A DNA stretch of 51,325 nucleotides, from the NCBI GenBank assembly GCA_022827055.1, contig JAJDTR010000069.1, forward strand, positions 1 through 51,325. The letters run 5' to 3'. This stretch comes from Candidatus Poribacteria bacterium. GTDB taxonomy: Bacteria > Poribacteria > WGA-4E > JAJDTR01. Every line of letters starts with the position of its first letter. The first letter of the stretch is position 1. A program made the translations under genes and the position numbers. Under the pieces are notes generated by a model. It was not told the origin of the DNA. It worked only from the letters and a program-made list of their open reading frames with translations, and did no database searches. Below, in pieces: positions 1-9,445 of the stretch.

Positions 1-19
1 TTCCTATAATATATGTACG

Positions 20-200
20 GGCAAAACTGAGAGAAACGGTTCTCATCTGTGGTAAACTTATTTTCAAAGCGGCATGGCTGGTTCATTCTGCGCATTATCG
101 CCATCAAGGGACTGCCACCGCTTTGGGAATACCAAATGACACAATAAGAATGTTGCGATAATCGCTTTTGATAGGAATGTCATAGCTCTACCACAGAGGA
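20..200 (+). ncRNA. Possible IS110 bridge-RNA region (structured 5' flank)
   Basis: The non-coding stretch before the IS110 transposase contains several small hairpins: GAGAA/TTCTC around an ACGG loop (31-44), TTTGG/CCAAA (122-136) and the perfect 11-mer GCGATAATCGC (155-165). An outer inverted repeat TCTGTGGTA/TACCACAGA (46-54 with 189-197) brackets nearly all of it. IS110 elements are known to express a bridge RNA of about this length from a non-coding end. That this one does so is inference, and the true element end may lie before the window. Confidence 0.35.
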
Positions 201-205
201 GATGA

Positions 206-1402
206 ATGATGAATACTTTTTGTTTTGTCGGTCTGGATATTGGACACTACAACATCGCCGTGTACATCATTGATGAAGCGGAAAACAAGCTGGCTAACTT
301 TAGCATTAAGCAGACTCATCAAGGCTACCAGCAACTGATTGACAAACTGCTTCAACTCAAGGCAGATGGGTTGATACCTATCGTGTCCTCCGAGGGACAT
401 GATGGGAATCTAGCTCCACTTGATGAATATCTTCTTAATGAAGCCATTCTGTTCAAGCCATTGCACCCGACAGCAGTGAATCGGTATAAGGACTTATTAG
501 GCGCTCGCCATAAGACCGACGACTACGATGCCTATGTGATCGCCGACTTCCTCCGAACTCAACATGCCAAGATTCCGGTGCATCAGCATCAGAAGAATAG
601 TGCCGAGTTCAAGAATCTGTCGAGGACATATAAGGCGTTTTCCAAAACCAAAACCCAGTTCACCAATCAACTACGCTGTGAATTGATGAGTTATTTCCCA
701 GAACTGGTTACCGAACCCATATGTTCAACCATCACCAGCAAGACCTTCTTGCACCTGCTTGTTGAGTATCCAACACCCGAACACGTCCGAAACTCATCTG
801 TAGAGGAATTAGCCGTGTTCATCGGCAAACATAGCAAGAACCGATTAGGACGACAAACGGCTGAAAAATTAATGCAACTTGCGGAATCTGTACATCGCTA
901 TCCCTCGCATCTCGATACGAAGGCACTTGTTGTGCAAACACTCGCACGGCAGATTCTCACTCTTGCCCAGAGTCTAACTCAGTTGGAGAAGCAACTCAAA
1001 ACGTTAGCCGAGGAATCGTTGGAGATTCAACGTATCGCATCAATTCCCGGAGCTTCTGTGATCACCGCCGCCCGTCTGCTGGGCGAAGTATGCAACATGA
1101 ATCGATTTAAAACCGAGGCGAAACTAGCTATGTACTGTGGTCTTTCCCCTGTCTCCGACGACTCCGGCAAGCGAAAGGGATTCCACAGAACCACTCATCG
1201 TGCCAATAAAGTAGCTAAAGATGCTATCATACAGATAGCCGAATCCAATCGACGCTATTGTGCATCTTCTACCACGTATTACAACAAAAAACGAGAGGCT
1301 GGACTTTCGCATTGGCAAGCGGTTAAGTGTTTGGCACGACAACTCATACGGGTCATTTTTGCTCTATTTCGCGATGACACGTTCTATTGTCACCAGAACT
1401 GA
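206..1402 (+). CDS. IS110-family transposase
   Basis: This 398-residue protein has the two-part architecture of IS110/IS1111 transposases (DEDD-type RuvC-like domain plus a C-terminal transposase_20 domain). The N-terminus carries the first acidic residue in GLDIGHY, a Glu in SSEGHDG and an Asp cluster in KTDDYDAYVIADF, as expected for the RuvC-like fold. The C-terminal half has the typical IPGASVITAARLLGEV helix-hairpin-helix stretch followed by a GLSPVSDDSGKRKG segment holding the serine region. A GAGGAG Shine-Dalgarno lies just before tandem ATG codons at 206 and 209, so either could be the start. It looks full length and intact. Family members recombine DNA using a structured RNA from the element's own non-coding end; the 5' flank here is a candidate (separate entry). 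Element ends were not resolved because IS110 elements usually lack inverted repeats. Confidence 0.93.
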   Translation: MMNTFCFVGLDIGHYNIAVYIIDEAENKLANFSIKQTHQGYQQLIDKLLQLKADGLIPIVSSEGHDGNLAPLDEYLLNEAILFKPLHPTAVNRYKDLLGARHKTDDYDAYVIADFLRTQHAKIPVHQHQKNSAEFKNLSRTYKAFSKTKTQFTNQLRCELMSYFPELVTEPICSTITSKTFLHLLVEYPTPEHVRNSSVEELAVFIGKHSKNRLGRQTAEKLMQLAESVHRYPSHLDTKALVVQTLARQILTLAQSLTQLEKQLKTLAEESLEIQRIASIPGASVITAARLLGEVCNMNRFKTEAKLAMYCGLSPVSDDSGKRKGFHRTTHRANKVAKDAIIQIAESNRRYCASSTTYYNKKREAGLSHWQAVKCLARQLIRVIFALFRDDTFYCHQN

Positions 1403-1469
1403 AATGCCACATGAGACCTTTTTTCTTGACACTCATACTATAGAATGTCCCTTGATCCTTCGCTATCAA

Positions 1470-1503
1470 GATTTCTATCGCACTCCCTATTCAGTCGCTT
1501 GAT
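1470..1503 (+). repeat. CTATCGC unit (polar dispersed repeat), single copy
   Basis: One 34-bp copy of the repeat that begins GATTTCTATCGC and ends CGCTTGAT, between the IS110 gene and the first sigma-fusion gene. Related copies occur throughout the window, all read on the + strand. Confidence 0.75.
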
Positions 1504-1591
1504 CTCAGTCGATCCCTACTACCACCTGCACAATTCACGCTGCATTTCTTGACTCTTAAAAAACGCAACTTTCAACAGCGTAGGGTATATT

Positions 1592-4500
1592 ATGTATTCA
1601 GCTGACGAAAAGTTAGTATCCCAGACACTCGGGGGTGATCGCGACGCCTTTGGTGTTCTGGTGCACAAATATCAGGAAATGGTCTTCACCTATGCCTTTC
1701 AGAAGGTCCGAAATGAGGCTGATGCTCAGGACATCATGCAGGAAATTTTTCTGCAGGCATACCGTCGCCTCTATCAACTCCGCCACCCGCATCTCTTCCG
1801 AAGCTGGCTGTATACGATCATGTCCAATGAGTGCAAGCGTTGGCTGGAACGCGTCACGAAAAAACGTCGGCGCGAAATTGTGTTGGAGGAGGCCACGGAC
1901 GAAGCGCTGCGGATTGAACCCGCTCACGCAGTACCCGTTGAAGGCTGGCAGGTAAATCTTGAGCAGGCAATTTCCGCGCTTCCCGACGAAAGCCGGATCG
2001 TGGTATTGATGTTCTATATGGGAGATTGTTCACTGAAGGAGATTTCGGAATTTCTCGGAGTCTCCGTTAACACTGTCAAAAGCAAGTTACGCCGCGCGCG
2101 TCAGCAGCTTGGGGGCGCGCTATCCGAGCACTATGGCAGACTGTTGAAAAGCCAAAAACTGAGAGGAGGGTTTCTCATGCACTTCATGGAGCAGATTCGT
2201 CACATGCCGGCTCCAACGATCGGGTTTGCGTGGAGCAGCGCGTCTATTGGCAAGGCCGCATTTGCGCTGATTACAGCACTGTGCGTCTTGATTGGACTCA
2301 TAGGCGTGCGAAACGATTTTCCGACAGAACTATCAACAATCCAGATCGGATTTACATCGTCGGCTACAAACCGAATTCCAATCGAGGTCGAACTCCTCGA
2401 GTCCGCTCCTTACTCAACGCGCTCATCCGTTATCGGTTACCCGGAACCGACGCGAAAGCGACCACTGGTTGCCTCTAGCCATGCGCCAGCAGCACCGGGG
2501 CGCGACTCTACTACTATCGAAGCGCCAACATCGGGCGGCGGTGTAAAGAACCCTAACGCAAGGTTATCGGCTGGCATGGTAGGAAACTCCGCCGAAAATC
2601 TGACCTTCTCGGGACGTGTTGTTGACGGCGGCGGTGAGCCGGTAGCAGATGCCGAAATTCTGTATTCCACGATCTACATTCCGCTCGAATCTGCCACGCG
2701 CACGGGGACAGATGGAACGTTCCATTTTGAATGTGCGCGTCCTGAACCTCAAGACTGGCATCGTCGCGTGGATATCGTCTGGGATCGGGTGGATATCGTC
2801 GCAACACACCCTCAATACGCCAGCGGTTGGAAAAACTTGCGGACACAAAGTGCGGTAGACATTGAGATCCGACTGGAAAAGCCGACAAACATATCTGGAA
2901 GGATTGTGAACACAGCGGGCGATCCGATCCAAAATGTAGAAGTGCAAATCAAAACCTTATTGAGGAATGATCCGATGACCCTCCGGCCCGAGTATTATTC
3001 AATTCTAAATCTCATTCCCATTCCTACCGTCAAGACTGATGAGAATGGAAATTTCGTTATCCGGAGTCTGCCGCGAGAAAGAATGGCGACCCTCTCCATT
3101 GAAGGGCAAGGATACGCAAGAAAAAGGCAAGTCGGCGTGCCAACGGGTACACAGGGACTGGAGTGGAAGTTAGAGCATGAAGCGCGAATTGAGGGGCGCC
3201 TAACCTACACCAAGACGGGTGCGCCCGTAAGAAGAGCAACGGTCTCGGCTCAGGGAATCCATCCAACGGAGGGGTGGGCGCAGGCGAGCGTAGACAAGAG
3301 CGGGCATTACGGCCTAAGAAAACTTGCCTCCGGCACTTACAACGTCTATTTGCAGCACGGACCGGCACGTTGGACGGCTGCCGGCAACGCAGTCATCAAG
3401 GTGGTTGCGGGGCAGACCGTCTCCAACGTCGACCTGAAGTTGGTTCGGGTCGGCTTCGTCACGGGGCGCGTGACTGACGGGGACACGAACGAACCGATAG
3501 CCGATCATTACATTGGATTTCACGATGCCGCGCGTCCGGAATCGCAATTGCAAAGCCACGATACGAGCACGGATAAGAACGGAACTTACCGTTTCAGCGC
3601 CGCACCAGGCCGAGGGGTCCTAATCGTTACCGCACCCCACGGCTATCAAGATGTTGGACACATTCGCAAAAATGTTGATATTGTTAAAGGAAAAACCGTC
3701 GCCGTTGATTTTCAGTTCCCGAAGGGTACGCCATTGATCTGCCGGATCTTGACGGAGACCGGAAAACCGGTCTCCGGCGCGAGAATCTTCGATCCGTCCG
3801 GGTTTCATCATGAGTACGGCGTATCGAACGAGCAGGGGGAACTTTCCATCCACGGGCCGCGCCACGGGCAGAGGCTTGAGATTGCCGCCGAACATAGCGA
3901 ACTGAACTTGCGCGGTTCCGCGGAGGTAGAAATCCACCCGAGTGCGTCAGTTGAGATTCGAATGAAACGTTACGAGTTGGTCAGAGTTTCCGGTCGGGTG
4001 GTCAATCCCGAGGGAGACCCGATACAGTCGGTAAACATAAATCGGATGCGGTGGGATCGCGAGCGGGACCAGGGGACTGGTTCACGCGTCGCTGTGACGG
4101 ACGGTGAGGGACGGTTTCGCGATGTTGGGCTTATTGTCGGCGATCGCTACGTAATTTCTGCGAGCGCAGAGGGATATTGGAAGGCGGAGACCGAAGAATT
4201 TACCGCGACGGATGAGATGAGTCAGATTGCAGATTTCATCTTACGGCCCGCTGTCGGTCAGTATTTCATCGAGGGTCGAGTCACCGATACCACTGGCAAA
4301 CCGGTTCGTGGCGCTAGGATATCTACAAGTCACAAATCTCAGCAGTGGAATACGGTTACCGACGAAAACGGCGATTATCGGTTTGACAATCTCCTCATGA
4401 ATATCATTTTTTATCTTTGGCTTCACCACCCCGATTATGCGCACCATCAGTTCGAGATTTTGAAAACCAACCAGCGCCACGACCTTGTGTTGGTTAAAGC

Positions 4501-5272
4501 GGACGGATACCTTGCCGGGAAGGTCGTGGACACCGCTGGAAAACCGATGGACCGGATGACGGTGACGATACGGTCTCAGAAAAACTCGTCTTCCAGTATC
4601 GTGAATACTGGTGTTGACACGAACGGGCGAGGTGAATTTGAATTAAAACACATCAGCGATCCGATGGTATCGGTTTATGTCGGTAATAGGCGCGAATCTC
4701 AAGTCTTCGAGGATATCAAAGTCAATCAGAGCGATTTGGTCTTAACTTTTTCTCCCACAGAGTCAAGCTCGGAAGCAGACACGGAGCGTCAGGCACGATG
4801 GGCGTATGCAAGAGAAGCAGTAGAACGGTTCAAAACCTTGGTGGGCAAGCCGGCACCGGAGTTGGCGGTTGCTGAGTGGCTGAGCGGTACTGTTTCTTCC
4901 ATCAGAAATCTGAAAGGGCGCACGATTGCGCTGGATTTCTGGGATTCTGGCGACTCCGACAACATCCCATCAGTACGCTTGTTGAATTTATTGCATGATA
5001 TTTATGAGGAAAAAGGGCTCGTCTGCATAACCATCATTCCCGCTAGGGAAGATGTCGAAACGGTCAAACAGCACATTGCGGAACATTCTCTCCGATACTC
5101 AATTGGCCTGGACAGTCAAACAGGTGTCACTGGCGCGAAAGGCGAAACCTTCGATCGCTACGCTATTGGATGGAGTGGTTCGATTGTGCTGATTAACGCG
5201 GCAGGAGAGATTACGGATTCCGTGAATCCCTCGGACCTTGGAAGTCAAATTCAGAATCTGTTTGCGGATTGA
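1592..5272 (+). CDS. ECF sigma factor fused to membrane anchor, CarboxypepD_reg-like repeats and redoxin-like domain
   Basis: A 1226-residue fusion. Residues about 10-90 form sigma-70 region 2 (core includes VRNEADAQDIMQEIFLQAYR) and about 125-180 region 4 with the helix-turn-helix SLKEISEFLGVSVNTVKSKL. One hydrophobic segment follows at about 222-243. Then come about eight CarboxypepD_reg/CnaB-like beta-sandwich modules, each with an SGRVVN..G.P...A opening and a TDENGNF/Y turn. The C-terminus (about 1085-1226) resembles AhpC/TlpA redoxins (VGKPAPELAVAEWLSG) but has no CxxC: the active-site position reads DFWDSGDSDN. The layout predicts a cytoplasmic sigma domain and an exported sensory or structural part. 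A strong internal ribosome-binding site precedes Met196. Paralogues lie at 6172 and 10618. Target promoters and ligand are unknown. The start ATG matches the MYSADE start of the second paralogue, although its own Shine-Dalgarno is weak. Confidence 0.88.
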   Translation: MYSADEKLVSQTLGGDRDAFGVLVHKYQEMVFTYAFQKVRNEADAQDIMQEIFLQAYRRLYQLRHPHLFRSWLYTIMSNECKRWLERVTKKRRREIVLEEATDEALRIEPAHAVPVEGWQVNLEQAISALPDESRIVVLMFYMGDCSLKEISEFLGVSVNTVKSKLRRARQQLGGALSEHYGRLLKSQKLRGGFLMHFMEQIRHMPAPTIGFAWSSASIGKAAFALITALCVLIGLIGVRNDFPTELSTIQIGFTSSATNRIPIEVELLESAPYSTRSSVIGYPEPTRKRPLVASSHAPAAPGRDSTTIEAPTSGGGVKNPNARLSAGMVGNSAENLTFSGRVVDGGGEPVADAEILYSTIYIPLESATRTGTDGTFHFECARPEPQDWHRRVDIVWDRVDIVATHPQYASGWKNLRTQSAVDIEIRLEKPTNISGRIVNTAGDPIQNVEVQIKTLLRNDPMTLRPEYYSILNLIPIPTVKTDENGNFVIRSLPRERMATLSIEGQGYARKRQVGVPTGTQGLEWKLEHEARIEGRLTYTKTGAPVRRATVSAQGIHPTEGWAQASVDKSGHYGLRKLASGTYNVYLQHGPARWTAAGNAVIKVVAGQTVSNVDLKLVRVGFVTGRVTDGDTNEPIADHYIGFHDAARPESQLQSHDTSTDKNGTYRFSAAPGRGVLIVTAPHGYQDVGHIRKNVDIVKGKTVAVDFQFPKGTPLICRILTETGKPVSGARIFDPSGFHHEYGVSNEQGELSIHGPRHGQRLEIAAEHSELNLRGSAEVEIHPSASVEIRMKRYELVRVSGRVVNPEGDPIQSVNINRMRWDRERDQGTGSRVAVTDGEGRFRDVGLIVGDRYVISASAEGYWKAETEEFTATDEMSQIADFILRPAVGQYFIEGRVTDTTGKPVRGARISTSHKSQQWNTVTDENGDYRFDNLLMNIIFYLWLHHPDYAHHQFEILKTNQRHDLVLVKADGYLAGKVVDTAGKPMDRMTVTIRSQKNSSSSIVNTGVDTNGRGEFELKHISDPMVSVYVGNRRESQVFEDIKVNQSDLVLTFSPTESSSEADTERQARWAYAREAVERFKTLVGKPAPELAVAEWLSGTVSSIRNLKGRTIALDFWDSGDSDNIPSVRLLNLLHDIYEEKGLVCITIIPAREDVETVKQHIAEHSLRYSIGLDSQTGVTGAKGETFDRYAIGWSGSIVLINAAGEITDSVNPSDLGSQIQNLFAD
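2164..2179 (+). promoter_or_regulatory. Internal Shine-Dalgarno and in-frame ATG inside sigma-fusion gene 1
   Basis: AGGAGG at 2164-2169 is followed after 7 nt by ATG at 2177, in frame at Met196, exactly between the sigma part and the membrane segment. A shorter product lacking the sigma part could be made from here. The third paralogue starts at the equivalent ATG with the same leader. Confidence 0.55.
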
Positions 5273-5310
5273 GCGGACGGGCATCGCTCGATCTGGGCGC
5301 GAGTAAAACG

Positions 5311-5583
5311 ATGGGAACCACAAGACTGTCTCGAATCATCTGTCTTATCACCTTATCCTTCTCTTTGGTGGTGCTATTCTTGTCCCTTTGGATAGTTGGC
5401 TGCGCACCAACGATACAGATTCCTATTAGGTTCAAAGTCTTCCTGTGTAGTCCAAAGCAGGTGACAGAAATCCTTCCACAAGCGGATACCGATACAGCGT
5501 GTGAACACCCCTCCAGCGTAGTTCAGGAAGCGGTCAAATCCTTCCAAACACGTACGGATTGTGTGCCGCACATTCCACGATAG
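5311..5583 (+). CDS. Possible short lipoprotein (uncertain)
   Basis: A 90-residue reading frame begins MGTTRLSRIICLITLSFS and continues as a hydrophobic signal-like segment ending in IVGC, which fits a lipobox with Cys at about residue 31. The rest (CSPKQVTEILPQADTD and beyond) has no recognised domain and ends in low-complexity-looking sequence. The Shine-Dalgarno is poor and the frame may be a remnant. The remainder of the 5273-6171 gap has no convincing gene; its 3' part (about 6050-6150) is AT-rich and probably carries the leader and promoter of the next gene. Confidence 0.3.
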   Translation: MGTTRLSRIICLITLSFSLVVLFLSLWIVGCAPTIQIPIRFKVFLCSPKQVTEILPQADTDTACEHPSSVVQEAVKSFQTRTDCVPHIPR

Positions 5584-6171
5584 TTCGCGTCGCGAAACCA
5601 TCCTTTTCGGTATCCTTCATTCCTTTGTTGAAATTCAGCAGATTGCGATTTGGCTAAAATTCTCCGTCGATCCAATCGACTTCTTGCATCGGATGTTCCC
5701 TCCGTGCTTGTCGTATCCTTCCTGTCTTTTCCCGTTTCTCGTCCTCGGCGTGCGACATGGGTTAATTCTGTCATATCCTACTGCCCTCTCCTAATCTGTC
5801 AATCCACGCTCGGCATTATTCCATTCGGATATATATGCAGGTAGAAACTGTACTATAATACCAGTCGAATCCGTCCTTCAAAGCGAATGGGCATCTCCGG
5901 CAGCAGTGGAGAATGCAGATATGCGTGCCCAACCGTGGATGCAACCATTTCAGCCATCGCGTCCAGTTTTGTCCGACACAGCCTTAAATACATCTACAGG
6001 AAGGACTGACCGTATTCAGCCAAAATTCGTCAAATGGGGATGAACTTTTTTGGGAGGATTTAACTTTATTTTTTATTTCGCCATAACATTTTGGCCCTTC
6101 CGAGGGTCTAATTGGCGATTTTGTTCAACCTTTACGGCAACGTTTGACCTCTTTTCGATGTGGAGCGATTC

Positions 6172-9100
6172 ATGTATTCAGCCGACGAACAGTTTGTTTC
6201 CCAAACACTTGCAGGCGATCGAGACGCCTTTGGGGTGCTCGTGCACAAGTATCAGGATATGGTTTTTGCCTACGCCTTTCAAAAGGTAAGGAACGAGGCT
6301 GACGCCCAGGATGTCACACAGGAGGTATTCCTGCGCGCATATCGAAATCTCTATTCATTACGGCATCCACATCGGTTCAGAAGCTGGTTGTATACTATCA
6401 TGTCCAACGAATGCAACCGCTGGCTGGCACGAGCCGCGAAAACACGTCAGCGTGAAATGATGCTGGCGGACGCGGAGAACGATAAACAAAGTGCTGATCT
6501 CACACACGCTGTTACTACCGATGCTTGGACGGAAGACGTTGAACAAGCCATTTCCGCGCTTCCCGATGAAAATCGGGTTGCTATATCCATGTTCTATATG
6601 GGTGACTGTTCGTTAAAAGAAATCGCCGAGTTTCTCGGCGTCTCCGTCAACACCGTCAGGGGGAAGTTGCATCGGGCGCGCCGGCAACTCGGCAGCGCGT
6701 TGTCCGAACACTACGGTAAATTGTTGAAGAGCCACAAACTCACGGGAGGATTTCTCATGCAGATGATGGAGCAGTTTCGTCACGTACCGGCTCCGGCGAT
6801 GGGTTTCGCATGGAGCAGCGCATCTGTTGGCAAGACGGTATTTACGCTGATTACCGCGTTGTGTATCTTGATTGGACTTATAGGCGTGCGAAACGATTCG
6901 CCAACCTCTTTGTCAGCGGGCCAGATTGGGTTGACGCAGTCAATGACAAACCAGATGCCTATGAAAGTTACGCTTTTTGAGCCGGTTGATTTTTCTTCGC
7001 GCTCGTCGGTCTCGGGCATTCCGGTGCCAACGGGAAAACGTCCGTTGGCTGCCTCTAACCGCGCCTCAACAGAGCAGGGGCACAATGCAACTAACGGAGC
7101 ACCAATGCCACACGGCAGAAGTGTAGAAAACCCTAACGCACAATCCCCGGCTGCCATCGTAGAAAACAGCGCCGAAAAACTGACCTATTCCGGCCGCGTT
7201 GTCAACGATGAAAGTGAGCCGGTGGAGGGGGCGGAGATTCTGTACGCCGTAAATTGGAGACGCACCAAACAAGGCACTCGCACGGCGGCGGACGGGACGT
7301 TTCGCTTTGAGGTGATGCGGCCTCGGACTAGGGAGTCAACGGGCCGCTTAGATATCGTCGTTACGCACGCCGATTACGCACACCTTTGGAGGAAGCTGTC
7401 TCTCGAAAATACGGCAAATGTTGAAATTAAACTCGGCGCACCGGGAACCATCACCGGGAGAGTTATGAACGAAGCCGGCGAACCAATACCGAACGCGGAA
7501 GCCACGGTCCAGTACACGGGCGGTGACCGCGAGGATCATTCGCAATTGGAAATCTTTCATCGTACGCCTCCCGCCAAGACCGATGAAAACGGTGAATTCG
7601 CGTTCCACAATCTGCCAACACAAGCCACCATGGTGCTTTTTGTGCAGGGGCGCGGATACGCCAAGACAAAACAGATCTTGGTGCCGGTCGGGAGGCAAGA
7701 TCTCAAGTTCCGACTGAAGCGCGAGGCGCGCATTGAGGGGCGCCTGAGTTACGCCGAAACAGGCGAACTCGAGGCGAACGCGAAGGTTGATGTCCGCAGC
7801 GCCGATCCGCTTGATGACTGGTGGAGGGCAAGTGTTGATGAGAACGGGAATTTCATCGTGAAGAATCTCGGTCCCGGTACCTATAACCTCTTCCTCGACT
7901 ATATCCACAAGGGACCGGAAGGGTGGACGGCTGCCGCTAGGCTAGGCATCAAGGTGTCGGAGGGGCAGACCGTTTCAAACATGGACCTAACTTTAATTCG
8001 TTGCGGGCTTGTTACAGGGCGCGTGAGCGACAAGGATACCGACGAACCGCTTGGTAACGTTATCATCGATATTCACGATGCCGCCCGGCCAGAATCTCAG
8101 CTTTCGAGCCACGACACCGACCCGGACGACTCCGGCGTTTATCGGTTTCACGCCGCGCCGGGGCGCGTGCTTGTTGCGGCTAACGCGCCTCCGGGTTATC
8201 TGGACATCGGCGAGGTAAGGCGATACGTCAATGTCGTTGAAGGTGAAAGCGTCACCGTTGATTTTCAGTTTTCGAAGGGGATGGAATTGGTTGTCCGAAC
8301 TGTGACGGAGACTGACGAGCCGGTGGCTGACGCTTGGGTTTTCGATGAATTAACGACGGATAGGCTCCCCAACGGCGGACGATCTAACGAAAAGGGCGAA
8401 TTTACATTTAGGGGGCTGCGCACTGGGCAGCTACTTTTGCTGAAAGCGGAACATGGCGAATTGCAATTACGAGGTACGGCGGAGGTCGAAGCCCAACCGG
8501 CCAAGCCAATTGAGATTCGGATGGAACCATACGGTCAGATCAAGGTTTCCGGTCGAGTGGTGGATGGTGAAGGCAAGCCGATGCCGTCGGTTCCCATCGG
8601 CTTGGTCCAGTGGGATGATAGGAAGGGATTCGTCGGCACCAACGTCGCCGTCACAGACAGCGATGGTCGATATCGGGGAGTTAAGCTTATCGTTGGCGAA
8701 GTGTACATGATTAATGTCCACCCGGAATTTCCGCCCGCAGAGGAGTTTTTTCATGCGACAACCGGACAGTTTACAGCGACGCACGAGCTGACCCAACTGC
8801 CGGATCTTGTGTTGAGAAAAATTACTCCCGACCAAGTCACAGAACATCGGACGTCGGTGACGAGTATGCACGAGGTTGAGCAACGGTTCGGGAAGTTGGT
8901 GGGTAAAACTGCACCAGAATTGGCGGTTGCAGAGTGGATTTCCGGTCCCGCTGTTTCCGTCGGAGACCTGAAGGGCAAAACAGTCATCCTCCATTTCTGG
9001 GAACTCGCGCACTGGGACAGGGAAAATCTTCTGTGGATAAGATTGTTGAATGGCCTGCAGGAGACCTACCGCGAAAAAGGACTCGTCTGCGTCGCTATTT

Positions 9101-9336
9101 GTTCCGCAACTGCAAGGGGCGACAGGGATAAACGATACATCAAGGAACAGTCGATCAACTACTCAGTCGGGTTGGACCGCCCAACAGAGGTCAATGGCGC
9201 AAAAGGCAAGACCTTTGATCGATACGCGGCAGAGTGGCCCATTATGGTTGTTCTAATTAACCCAGCCGGCGAAGTTTCGGAGATGGTAGATCGTTTAAAT
9301 CTTGAAAATCGGATTAAAACTCTCCTTGGAAATTGA
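6172..9336 (+). CDS. ECF sigma factor fused to membrane anchor, CarboxypepD_reg-like repeats and redoxin-like domain (paralogue 2)
   Basis: A 1054-residue paralogue of the 1592 gene. The chosen ATG gives MYSADEQ, aligned with the first paralogue, and has GGAG 6 nt upstream; a GTG at 6160 is possible but lacks this support. Sigma region 2 (VRNEADAQDVTQEVFLRAYR) and region 4 (SLKEIAEFLGVSVNTVRGKL) are intact. A membrane segment at about residues 222-242 (TVFTLITALCILIGLIGV) is followed by about six CarboxypepD_reg-like modules, two fewer than paralogue 1. The redoxin-like C-terminus again lacks catalytic cysteines (HFWELAHWDREN at the active-site position). Internal GGGAGG plus in-frame ATG (6757) is conserved. 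Likely role: a membrane-tethered transcription factor responding to an envelope cue (inference). Confidence 0.88.
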   Translation: MYSADEQFVSQTLAGDRDAFGVLVHKYQDMVFAYAFQKVRNEADAQDVTQEVFLRAYRNLYSLRHPHRFRSWLYTIMSNECNRWLARAAKTRQREMMLADAENDKQSADLTHAVTTDAWTEDVEQAISALPDENRVAISMFYMGDCSLKEIAEFLGVSVNTVRGKLHRARRQLGSALSEHYGKLLKSHKLTGGFLMQMMEQFRHVPAPAMGFAWSSASVGKTVFTLITALCILIGLIGVRNDSPTSLSAGQIGLTQSMTNQMPMKVTLFEPVDFSSRSSVSGIPVPTGKRPLAASNRASTEQGHNATNGAPMPHGRSVENPNAQSPAAIVENSAEKLTYSGRVVNDESEPVEGAEILYAVNWRRTKQGTRTAADGTFRFEVMRPRTRESTGRLDIVVTHADYAHLWRKLSLENTANVEIKLGAPGTITGRVMNEAGEPIPNAEATVQYTGGDREDHSQLEIFHRTPPAKTDENGEFAFHNLPTQATMVLFVQGRGYAKTKQILVPVGRQDLKFRLKREARIEGRLSYAETGELEANAKVDVRSADPLDDWWRASVDENGNFIVKNLGPGTYNLFLDYIHKGPEGWTAAARLGIKVSEGQTVSNMDLTLIRCGLVTGRVSDKDTDEPLGNVIIDIHDAARPESQLSSHDTDPDDSGVYRFHAAPGRVLVAANAPPGYLDIGEVRRYVNVVEGESVTVDFQFSKGMELVVRTVTETDEPVADAWVFDELTTDRLPNGGRSNEKGEFTFRGLRTGQLLLLKAEHGELQLRGTAEVEAQPAKPIEIRMEPYGQIKVSGRVVDGEGKPMPSVPIGLVQWDDRKGFVGTNVAVTDSDGRYRGVKLIVGEVYMINVHPEFPPAEEFFHATTGQFTATHELTQLPDLVLRKITPDQVTEHRTSVTSMHEVEQRFGKLVGKTAPELAVAEWISGPAVSVGDLKGKTVILHFWELAHWDRENLLWIRLLNGLQETYREKGLVCVAICSATARGDRDKRYIKEQSINYSVGLDRPTEVNGAKGKTFDRYAAEWPIMVVLINPAGEVSEMVDRLNLENRIKTLLGN
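6744..6759 (+). promoter_or_regulatory. Internal Shine-Dalgarno and in-frame ATG inside sigma-fusion gene 2
   Basis: GGGAGG at 6744-6749 precedes an in-frame ATG at 6757 by 7 nt, at the same sigma/anchor boundary as in paralogue 1. Conservation of the motif in three paralogues suggests that translation of the anchor-repeat part alone may occur. Confidence 0.5.
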
Positions 9337-9445
9337 AGGGAGAGTATCACTAATGCTAAGGTTGGCGACCACTGCGGTCGGAGTCTGTTTCAAGGAAAGA
9401 CGCACATACTTTCTTAACCTACGACGTTGAAAAGGAGAATTCAAA

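Noticed and set aside
5523..5774. Minus-strand frame as a transposase remnant
   Set aside because: A few residues looked suggestive, but no motif could be defended.
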